The notes under the pieces were generated by a model. That model was given only the letters and a program-made list of their open reading frames with translations, was not told the origin of the DNA and ran no database searches. A program made the translations under genes and the position numbers. Of a stretch of DNA of 64,000 bases, positions 57,551 to 64,000 are shown one piece after another (position 1 is the stretch's first letter; each line of letters begins with the position of its first letter). Origin of the DNA: Limnohabitans sp. T6-5. Its GTDB lineage: Bacteria; Pseudomonadota; Gammaproteobacteria; Burkholderiales; Burkholderiaceae_C. The stretch is taken from positions 248,001-312,000 of the forward strand of contig NZ_NERV01000002.1 of assembly GCF_003063315.1 (NCBI RefSeq). The letters are read 5' to 3'.

Positions 57551-59817
57551 GGTTTGCCAGGCATGATGTTTTTGCACGCAGGATAGCCACTACACCCATA
57601 AAAAGGCCCCCGTGCGCTTTGCCTGAGGAGTGTTGGCTTGCCACACGCGGTGCATTTCGGTGTGGTTGACGACTGCATCACAGGCGCTTTCACAGCGACC
57701 TGGGGTGCGGGCGAAGTTTTGGCTCCGGGCTTGCCACCGGCATCTGGCAAGGTGGTTTTGCAATCGGGGTATCCCGTGCACCCCCAAAAGGCCCCAGAAG
57801 CGCCTTGACGCTGTCGCATGGCCTTGCCGCATGCTGGGCATGCATGTGTTGCCTTTGAGGCCTCCATGGGCTTTTGCGTGCTGTTCTTTGCCACCGCACT
57901 CGACCGCTCTCCCTGAAGAGCGGAGGGCTTTGGGTTACTGGCCCCCAGCTGCTTGATTTTTTCAATCTGCCCTTTGAGCCAGGTGCCCAGCTGAGATTCG
58001 AACGTGGCCAACGGCAAGGAGCCGTCCTCCACCTTGGACAAATGGTCCTCCCACAAAGCTGTGAGCACCGGGTCGGCCATGTGAGGTACGGCCTGTTCCA
58101 CCACCTCGATGAGCTGTTCACCACGAGCCGTGGGCACAATGAATTTTCCGGCCTTGTCGAAGTACCCCCGCTTAAAAAGACCGTCCAAAGTCGCTCCACG
58201 GGTTGCATCGGTGCCGATCCCCGCTTTCTCCTTGTTTTGCATGACTTTTTTCAGACGTGGATCGTCGATCTCCTTGTCGACGGACTCCATCGCCGCAATC
58301 AAAGTGCCTTCGGTGTAACGCTTGGGCGGCTGCGTCTGTGTTTTACTCACTTCCGCCTTGCGATTGATCATCTGCTGGCCCACTTTCACATCCGGCAACG
58401 CCTGGTCCTTGGGTGTTTCTTCACCATCGTCCGTGGTTTTGGCTTTGCTTTTTGCTTTGGCCGCTGCTGCAGCTTCCTGCAGATCCAGATAGGCCAACTT
58501 CCAGCCCTGCACCAATGGCACCCGTCCGGTGGCGGCAAACAGCTCGTTTTCACAGCTGCCCTGTATGCGTGTTTCTTGGTACTTGTAAACACCCAAAAAC
58601 TGAGCCAGGTAGCGACGGCGAATCAAGTCATACAGCAACCTTTCGTTGGCGCTCATGTCAGCCAGTCGGACTGCCGTGTTTGTGGTCGGAATGATTGCGT
58701 GGTGTGCCGTGATTTTTTGATCATTGAAGGCCCTGGAGGGCTTCGATAGATCGGCCTTGGCCACCAGGCTGGTCATCTTGGGATCGGCTTGCTTGATGGC
58801 TTCGCACACTTGTGAGGCCTCAGCCAGCATGCTCATTGGAAGGTGTTCACAGTCGCTTCGGGGGTAGGTAGTGGCCTTGTGCTTTTCATACAAGGCCTGC
58901 GCAAGATCCAGAACAGCCTTCGCACCCATGCCATAACGCGCAGAGGCCTCCTTTTGCAACGACCCCAGCGAGTAGAGCAGGGGAGCAAGCTCGTGCTTGT
59001 CATCACGCTCAACTGAAACCAATCGCCCCATCTTGCCGTTGATTTTCTGGGCGACTGAACGGATGTAGGCTTCATCAACACAGTGCCCATCTTTGTCGAG
59101 CTTGTCAGCCTGCGTTTGCCAGTTCATAGGCACTGGCGAGCCTGATATCTCCCAAATGGTCTTGAGCACAAAATAGGGTTTGGGCACAAAATTTCTGATG
59201 GCTCGTTCACGCCGAACAACCAAGCCCAAAACCGGTGTCTGCACGCGGCCGCAATGCACCACACCACCTTTTCCACCGGAACCGAATGTCTTGGTCAGCG
59301 CCATGGTGAGGTTCATGCCCGCCAACCAGTCAGCGCGAGCCCGACCTAAACCAGATTCGTACAAGGGCCTTGTCTTTTCGCCTGGCAGCATCTTGGCCAA
59401 GGCCTTGCGGATGGAGGCGTCATCAAGCGCCCCAAGCCACAAACGCTTGACCGGTCCACGGTAGCCGCAAAGCTGCATGACCTCCCGGGCAATAACTTCA
59501 CCTTCCCGGTCGGCATCGGTGGCGATCACGACTTCTGACGCACTCTTGAGCAGCTTGCTGACCACTTGAAACTGGGATTGTGTTTTCGGTTTGACATCCA
59601 TGTGCCAAGTTGCCGGCAACACCGGCAGGTGATCCATAGACCAGACCTTGAGCTCAGGGTTGTAGTGCTCGGGCGGTGACTGCTCCAGGAGGTGACCAAT
59701 GCACCAGGTCACGGTGACGCCATCACCCGTCCTGCAGCCATTGCCGGATTGACGGGCACCCACGTGCTTGGCAATGTCGGCTGCCTGAGATGGTTTTTCG
59801 CAGATAAAAAGTCTCAT
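57547..59817 (-). CDS. topB: DNA topoisomerase III (TopB)
   Basis: 756 residues. TOPRIM acids in ICEKPSQ and ATDADREGE (about 100-107), catalytic Tyr318 in ATTYPRSDCEHLP, type IA domains to about residue 620. Two C-terminal zinc ribbons (CPACGKAM...GCTGYPDCK and CTACGKPT...GCSGYPACK). ICE-encoded TopB resolves single-strand linked molecules. ATG 59817 overlaps the integrase stop. Confidence 0.93.
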   Translation of the reverse strand: MRLFICEKPSQAADIAKHVGARQSGNGCRTGDGVTVTWCIGHLLEQSPPEHYNPELKVWSMDHLPVLPATWHMDVKPKTQSQFQVVSKLLKSASEVVIATDADREGEVIAREVMQLCGYRGPVKRLWLGALDDASIRKALAKMLPGEKTRPLYESGLGRARADWLAGMNLTMALTKTFGSGGKGGVVHCGRVQTPVLGLVVRRERAIRNFVPKPYFVLKTIWEISGSPVPMNWQTQADKLDKDGHCVDEAYIRSVAQKINGKMGRLVSVERDDKHELAPLLYSLGSLQKEASARYGMGAKAVLDLAQALYEKHKATTYPRSDCEHLPMSMLAEASQVCEAIKQADPKMTSLVAKADLSKPSRAFNDQKITAHHAIIPTTNTAVRLADMSANERLLYDLIRRRYLAQFLGVYKYQETRIQGSCENELFAATGRVPLVQGWKLAYLDLQEAAAAAKAKSKAKTTDDGEETPKDQALPDVKVGQQMINRKAEVSKTQTQPPKRYTEGTLIAAMESVDKEIDDPRLKKVMQNKEKAGIGTDATRGATLDGLFKRGYFDKAGKFIVPTARGEQLIEVVEQAVPHMADPVLTALWEDHLSKVEDGSLPLATFESQLGTWLKGQIEKIKQLGASNPKPSALQGERSSAVAKNSTQKPMEASKATHACPACGKAMRQRQGASGAFWGCTGYPDCKTTLPDAGGKPGAKTSPAPQVAVKAPVMQSSTTPKCTACGKPTLLRQSARGPFYGCSGYPACKNIMPGKP

Positions 59818-61694
59818 GATGTTTTGCCTCCCTTGATGGTTTGAACAGACAGCAAGTCAATGGCTCGCTGCCTCTGTGACAGATCGGCCTTGACGTAGAT
59901 GCCCGTGGTGGAAATGGACTTGTGCCCCAGCAGGAGCTGTGTGACAGCCAGATCCCCCTGGGTGGCATTGAGTACCCGATGCGCAAAGGTATGTCGCATG
60001 AAATGCGGTGTCGCACGTCGAAAGTTCTCAGCTAAATCAGGAGATGGACAGGCCATGGCCACCTCCTGAAAAAAGTCCTTGAGCACAACCCTCAATCGGG
60101 CTGTGCTCAGTGCGCCATTGCTGACTTGATCAGGATTGACCGGCTCTCCAATGCAACCTATCAGGGGCCATTCGCTGGGCTGCAGTCCACTGGTGCCCAG
60201 CTGATCAATTGCATGGTCATGCAATGCCTCCAACACCTCTTCCTTGAGTGGCAAAAGTCGCTCACGAGCGCCCTTGCCAATGACACGCAGACAAGTGACC
60301 GTGCCTGCCTCTGCATCAAAGGGCTTGACCACAGCAGCCCAGCTGCTCGGGATCTCGCCAATGCGTAGCCCCGTGCTTTCCAGTAAAGCAAAAATGGCCA
60401 CCATGCGCCGCTGCCGGGGGCCGCTGGGCATCGCCATCAAAACTTGCTGAATCAGCTCCAAGTGGGCATTGCTGAAACAACGCTGAACATCCATTTGCAC
60501 GCCTCTTTCATGAGGGGTGCGAACCCTGGAAAATGGATTGGCCTTCAGGTACTGCGTCTCGACCAGAAAACCATACAAATGCCCGATTGCGGCCAATGCT
60601 CTGGCCGTACTCGTTGGTGACAATGGGCCGCGCATCGTCATGTGGTTATTTGCCGAACGGGGTCTGCACCATTGCGCAGGCGGGTTTTGCAAAAATTTGG
60701 CATGCGCGGTGGCATCCACCACGGTCAGATCGGACAGACCCTTGTTCAGCTCCCTCTGTGCCCATAACAGAAGCCTGGCCACATCCCGCGAGTACGCTTT
60801 ACGAGTGTGAGGAGACAGAAAATCCAGCGTGCCCATCCACGCCTGCAGGGCTTGCTGATCGCTCTGCGCCCCCAGGGCATTGGTCCCAGTTGCACGTAGC
60901 AGTGCGCCAGCCGTAGGGCTCTCCCATCCAGACAGTGCCGTAGTAGAACTCGCAACTGGACCGGCCATAACCGGCTCCAAAAAATTCACATGGTCCTGCA
61001 GCCACTGGACCAGTCTCACACCACGGTCTTTGCCGATACCGGGCACCAAGCGGTACCAGTGCTTGCCCCGTATACGCACTAGGGCGGTCAAGTCCGACAA
61101 CGCTGACACGCCCACAGACCGAAGATGACGAACAAGTCCAGTGCCCAGCCAAGCCTCAATGTCATCGGATAAGCAGGGGAGTCGAACGCCAGTGGTTTGA
61201 ATCAAAGCCAATCCCTGAAGACAGGCATCTACATCGACACAGGATGAAGCAGGGGAGGCTTTTACCTGGTCAATCTCAGGACCATAACGATCACGGTACA
61301 ACCCAAGTAACTCAGCCTCGCTCCAAGCATCAGGATCATCCAGCTCTTCGGAAAACTCTGCCAAAGAAGGCAGTCGGGGTTTCGCGAGTGCTTGCGGTTT
61401 CAGCAACGCTGACTTCAGCGTCACCGCAAGAGTGTGATGCCCCAGGCCCTGCAATATGAGCTGAGCTTGTTGTGCCACGTCACACAGGTAAGTCCGAATC
61501 ACCCGCAAATCCGAATGCACCTCGGGCAGAAACCGGCCCCCAGCGGACTCTAAATTCATGCCCTGCAAAACGGCACGCATGAAAGCCAGGTCATGCAGAC
61601 ACAGACCGCTCGATCTTGAAATGCAGGATTTTCCTGCCGGACGACCGCGTCGGCGGGAATTAATTTTGAAATCCGCTAGGAAGATAACTTCCAT
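59814..61694 (-). CDS. DUF3701-type tyrosine recombinase/integrase
   Basis: 626 residues. N-terminal DUF3701-like region with RRRGRPAGKS, LHDLAFMRAVLQGMN and a helix-hairpin-helix (VPGIGKDRG, about 217-226). Catalytic domain: Arg444 (TGLRIGE), Lys474, His564-x-x-Arg567 (PHFMRHTF), His591 (LLGHKS) and Tyr600 (TTGIY). Could integrate, excise or resolve the element. Its ATG lies inside a 16-bp-arm palindrome. First gene of the operon with topB and the SGNH gene, all joined by ATGA overlaps. Confidence 0.88.
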   Translation of the reverse strand: MEVIFLADFKINSRRRGRPAGKSCISRSSGLCLHDLAFMRAVLQGMNLESAGGRFLPEVHSDLRVIRTYLCDVAQQAQLILQGLGHHTLAVTLKSALLKPQALAKPRLPSLAEFSEELDDPDAWSEAELLGLYRDRYGPEIDQVKASPASSCVDVDACLQGLALIQTTGVRLPCLSDDIEAWLGTGLVRHLRSVGVSALSDLTALVRIRGKHWYRLVPGIGKDRGVRLVQWLQDHVNFLEPVMAGPVASSTTALSGWESPTAGALLRATGTNALGAQSDQQALQAWMGTLDFLSPHTRKAYSRDVARLLLWAQRELNKGLSDLTVVDATAHAKFLQNPPAQWCRPRSANNHMTMRGPLSPTSTARALAAIGHLYGFLVETQYLKANPFSRVRTPHERGVQMDVQRCFSNAHLELIQQVLMAMPSGPRQRRMVAIFALLESTGLRIGEIPSSWAAVVKPFDAEAGTVTCLRVIGKGARERLLPLKEEVLEALHDHAIDQLGTSGLQPSEWPLIGCIGEPVNPDQVSNGALSTARLRVVLKDFFQEVAMACPSPDLAENFRRATPHFMRHTFAHRVLNATQGDLAVTQLLLGHKSISTTGIYVKADLSQRQRAIDLLSVQTIKGGKTS

Positions 61695-61709
61695 TATCTT
61701 CCTAGCGGA
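61672..61709. promoter_or_regulatory. 16-bp-arm palindrome over the integrase start
   Basis: Arms TCCGCTAGGAAGATAA (61672-61687) and TTATCTTCCTAGCGGA (61694-61709), 6-bp spacer. On the minus message the left arm carries AGGAAG and the A of the ATG, so a hairpin would hide the ribosome binding site. Arm and spacer size also resemble a tyrosine recombinase core site. Confidence 0.7.
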
Positions 61710-61818
61710 AAAAATGCCCTAAATCGGGGGTCTCAAAAATACGAGAGTCACGAATCATAAAAATCATCAATGAAATCAATACGTTAGAAGGGTGGAAGAT
61801 CTTTCCGTTGGATATGAT

Positions 61819-61858
61819 GGTGATGGGCGCGAAGTGTCGCAGCCAAGCGCCCATCACC
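61819..61858 (+). repeat. 12-bp-arm hairpin upstream of the plus gene
   Basis: GGTGATGGGCGC (61819-61830) and GCGCCCATCACC (61847-61858), 16-bp loop. In the 5' leader of the gene at 61894; no T-run. Confidence 0.55.
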
Positions 61859-61893
61859 CGACCTTCAAACCAAACTTTAAGGAAAGACCTTCC

Positions 61894-62628
61894 ATGAAAA
61901 CTGCCATTGACCCGTTCGATGGTCAAAAAATCACGCCCGAGAACTACCTTGCTCGCTGGGGCCATAAAGCCCTTGGCATCCAAGAAGATCAAAGACCGCG
62001 CATGTACTGCAATGTTTGTGAGCAGACGTTGCACCATGTCGCAGGCAGAACACGTGACTCGGCGGGCCACTTTGCACATCTGCCTAAGTCGGGGTTTTGC
62101 CCAACAAAAGCCACTGCAGCACTGCCCTATGGTCATCTGACACCCACTCATCCAGACCCTGTACGAGCCAAGTGGATCAGGGAGCAGGCCATGCAGCACT
62201 GGCAATGGATCTTTCATGAAATGGCGATTCGCTGCCCCAACTTTGACGCCTACGAATTCATCGAATTGATAAAAGTTGCGGACAGGGATGGCCTTTGGGG
62301 GTACCGCAACCTGACGCTGCTTCAAGTGCCAGAACTCTTTCTGGTTTCTCGAGATTTCACGCCCCGTACCAGCAAATTCAGAAAAGCCTGGTTTCGCTTT
62401 TGGTTCAGTGCCAACATTCGATCGATTGATGAGCTTTGGATTACTCCACCTGAGAACGTACAACTTCTGAGGGCCGAGTTTCCGGCACCCAAGGGTCGTC
62501 AGAAGACCCCATACCCCCACGAAATTGAGGACGTCATCAAATGTCAACAGATCATGGGCATTCATGAGAATGTCAAAATCCGAGATTTCGCAGCCAGAGT
62601 CATCCCTGAGGCACTGGGAATCAAATGA
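61894..62628 (+). CDS. Unknown protein with Cys/His cluster
   Basis: 244 residues. AAGGAAAG before the ATG. N-terminal MYCNVCEQTLHHV...SAGHFAHLPKSGFCPTK resembles the zinc-binding front of CoiA-like proteins, but the nuclease core is not recognised. Convergent overlap of 67 bp with the next minus gene. Confidence 0.6.
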   Translation: MKTAIDPFDGQKITPENYLARWGHKALGIQEDQRPRMYCNVCEQTLHHVAGRTRDSAGHFAHLPKSGFCPTKATAALPYGHLTPTHPDPVRAKWIREQAMQHWQWIFHEMAIRCPNFDAYEFIELIKVADRDGLWGYRNLTLLQVPELFLVSRDFTPRTSKFRKAWFRFWFSANIRSIDELWITPPENVQLLRAEFPAPKGRQKTPYPHEIEDVIKCQQIMGIHENVKIRDFAARVIPEALGIK

Positions 62629-63128
62629 TGCGCTGATTGAATCGGGCGAATGTCATCTTCATCTGGTCCACAATCTTTTTTCGGGCAATAGGGTTCTTGT
62701 TCCCACAGGTCCCAAAGAAGTACTTCAACATCCTCGAATAATTGTGGGTATGCCTTTTTAAAGATCTCTTCTAGCGATGCATTGAACGCTAGTTGATCAA
62801 CCAGCTTATCTGGAATTGAGCCCAAATAGACGCCTGCGAAATGGGCACAGCAAAGCTCTTTCCAGCTCGCGGCAAACACATCCAGCGGCACTAACTTACC
62901 CGACGCAATGGCTTGTCGATCCAGATATGAAACTGAATCTTTAAAACGACATGCTGGCGGTCGAAAGTGATTTTCTATCGGCAATCCCACCGTCAAAAAA
63001 GCATGCAACGTGCGGGGCCACTTTGTAGTCCACCAGGACAGTACTTTTATCCCATCAAGGGACGTTAACTCACTAGACAAGTCGATATGTCCAGTGTGAT
63101 TAACATCGGGAATGCGAAGGTTTTTCAT
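62562..63128 (-). CDS. Unknown protein
   Basis: 188 residues, WTTKWPRTLHAFLTVGLPIENHF and CGPDEDDIRPIQS. No family recognised. Its 3' end overlaps the plus gene at 61894-62628. First of a minus row of small genes. Confidence 0.5.
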   Translation of the reverse strand: MKNLRIPDVNHTGHIDLSSELTSLDGIKVLSWWTTKWPRTLHAFLTVGLPIENHFRPPACRFKDSVSYLDRQAIASGKLVPLDVFAASWKELCCAHFAGVYLGSIPDKLVDQLAFNASLEEIFKKAYPQLFEDVEVLLWDLWEQEPYCPKKDCGPDEDDIRPIQSAHHLIPSASGMTLAAKSRILTFS

Positions 63129-63134
63129 AAGTCT

Positions 63135-63434
63135 TCAATGTTGGGCAGCCGAATTCATAACAAGCTGCTTTTGCTTTTCCGAAAGTTCGTCAACTTTTTG
63201 TTGACGAGCCTTCAAGTAGGCTCTGGCATCCAACATCAATTGCGTGGAACGCGGAGTCTGCGGCAACATATTGAGGAAACTTACAACCTCCGTATGGCTG
63301 CCCTCCAGACCAAGGCTTTCGAGCACTTTGACAATGCCATCAATCAACGTGTAAACCGGTTGACGGTGGACTTCAGAGACGGGCCACTCAGAAAAACTTG
63401 GAGTCAAGAAAATGTGGGTTTGATTCAGTTTCAT
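63135..63434 (-). CDS. Unknown small protein
   Basis: 99 residues: IFLTPSFSEWPVSEVHRQ and a helical C-terminus (YLKARQQKVDELSEKQKQL). Unknown family. Confidence 0.5.
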   Translation of the reverse strand: MKLNQTHIFLTPSFSEWPVSEVHRQPVYTLIDGIVKVLESLGLEGSHTEVVSFLNMLPQTPRSTQLMLDARAYLKARQQKVDELSEKQKQLVMNSAAQH

Positions 63435-63450
63435 TTGATGTTTACCTCTT

Positions 63451-63720
63451 TTAAAAAAGACTTTGATTGAGCAATTGCTCCAGAATGACTGTTTCTTCCT
63501 GGGCAGTGAGATGGATGCCTGAGGCGTTGACCATGGACTTAAATCCGCGAATCAAGCGAGGAACCTCAGCGTTTTTCTTGGGTCGGCCACGGCCGCGTTT
63601 GGCGAAGTGAGAAAACAATAATCCCTGCATCATCTTGATGGTGATCGCACCGATGGCGACTTGCTCGGCATCCGTCAAGACCAAGCCAGGTGATTTCACA
63701 AAGTGATCAACCGCACTCAT
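63451..63720 (-). CDS. Unknown small basic protein
   Basis: 89 residues with the AT-hook-like RGRGRPKKN (residues 45-53). ATG 63720 chosen because the upstream tiny gene's stop overlaps it (ATGA). Might bind DNA. Confidence 0.55.
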   Translation of the reverse strand: MSAVDHFVKSPGLVLTDAEQVAIGAITIKMMQGLLFSHFAKRGRGRPKKNAEVPRLIRGFKSMVNASGIHLTAQEETVILEQLLNQSLF

Positions 63721-63842
63721 TTGGACACCACGGACAAAAAGAGTGCCGCCACGGCGATGGCCACGTTGACTGCAAAAACCACAGCCGCCCCCAAAAATGC
63801 CCATTGACCATGCTTGGATAATTTGGATAAAACCATACTCAT
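63717..63842 (-). CDS. Tiny single-helix membrane protein
   Basis: 41 residues: VLSKLSKHGQW, then AFLGAAVVFAVNVAIAVAALF helix and LSVVSK. Shares ATGA with both the gene before and the gene after, showing translational coupling. Confidence 0.6.
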   Translation of the reverse strand: MSMVLSKLSKHGQWAFLGAAVVFAVNVAIAVAALFLSVVSK

Positions 63843-64000
63843 GCGCTCCTGTTTCTGGTGCTCAAACCGACTTGGGCTTGATGCGTCAGGCGTGCTCGGC
63901 CGACGTAGTGGCCTCGCTCCAGGACACGCTCTGCGGTAAATCGGATCAGGTTTTGACGCTGCAGCTGAGTGACGATTGCACGTATCTCTTCAATGCTCCA
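63839..64000 (-). CDS. Unknown protein, 5' end beyond window
   Basis: C-terminal 53 residues on minus: WSIEEIRAIVTQLQRQNLIRF, ERVLERGHYVGRARL. Stop overlaps the start of the 41-residue gene. No family recognised from this fragment. Confidence 0.5.
   Translation of the reverse strand, partial: WSIEEIRAIVTQLQRQNLIRFTAERVLERGHYVGRARLTHQAQVGLSTRNRSA

Noticed and set aside
61702..62565. 287-residue minus ORF opposite the Cys/His-cluster gene
   Set aside because: The plus frame has a good ribosome binding site, leader and metal-type motif; minus frame has none.
1..64000. tRNA, rRNA, insertion sequences, replication origin
   Set aside because: Looked for clover-leaf-type stretches, transposase genes, rep genes and iterons; none could be supported by reading alone.

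Overview
The window is backbone and cargo of a conjugative element, either an integrative conjugative element or a large conjugative plasmid, most likely from a betaproteobacterium of the Burkholderiales. This rests on the family mix: a MobH relaxase with SXT-type TraD, a Trb-ordered VirB secretion system, an IncI-type thin pilus, and ICE families such as DUF3577, DUF3275, DUF4400, RadC, an SNF2-like helicase and TopB. I see no replication initiator, rRNA, tRNA, insertion sequence or CRISPR array. Both window ends cut through genes.

Layout. 1-1.7 kb: two toxin-antitoxin-like modules, the second between 44-bp direct repeats. 1.7-7.0 kb (minus): DUF4400 protein, coupling protein TraD, MobH relaxase TraI, a small unknown. 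7.0-7.5 kb: a divergent spacer with inverted repeats, a candidate oriT. 7.5-17.8 kb (plus): VirB1, then VirB11-2-3-4-5-x-6-8-9-10 in the order of Trb operons. 17.9-27.6 kb (plus): type IVb pilus genes pilL-like, N, O, P, Q, R, S, V. 27.6-33.5 kb: a multi-cassette inversion system (shufflon) and its tyrosine recombinase. 33.6-38.6 kb: a CAP-domain lipoprotein, RelB/YafQ, a ParA orphan and a TraB-like protein. 38.8-50.3 kb (plus): ICE accessory genes, many with the same kind of structured leader. 50.3-57 kb: cargo (Rieske oxygenase, thioesterase, SprT-like protease, Gp37/Gp68 and TcmP pair, membrane GNAT, MazEF). 57-61.7 kb (minus): SGNH hydrolase, TopB and a DUF3701-type integrase in a coupled operon. 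61.9-64 kb: small unknown genes.

Most interesting system. Directly after an intact pilV lies a separate gene for a small secreted protein. Its first 74 codons are fixed and end at a 15-bp near-palindrome, CTGATTTCGAATCAG, read as LISNQ. Twelve silent C-terminal cassettes follow, four on plus and eight on minus. Each starts with the same site (or a one-base variant) in the same frame. Eight inverted copies face five direct copies, so inversion could place many different C-termini on the fixed N-terminus. An Rci-like recombinase lies at the far end. In the IncI1 shufflon the switched gene is pilV itself; here it appears to be a separate secreted partner. The site is dual-coded: its CTGA also supplies the stop codon of the preceding cassette or gene in another frame. 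A FlhC-like gene, related in type to SetC/AcaC activators of conjugation, sits between the cassettes and the recombinase and ends inside the last crossover site.

A second notable layer is RNA. Two copies of a three-hairpin leader with compensatory stem changes and GCAA tetraloops lie at 38.86-38.97 and 40.39-40.53 kb. About ten copies of a GGGG/CCCC hairpin leader, mostly preceded by a T-run, stand before individual genes from 38.97 to 47.9 kb.

Functional picture (inference): the relaxase, TraD and VirB system transfer DNA; the IVb pilus, with a switchable secreted partner, would mediate mating-pair contact and recipient choice; the 39-50 kb genes support processing and maintenance; toxin-antitoxin and cargo genes add stability and host traits.
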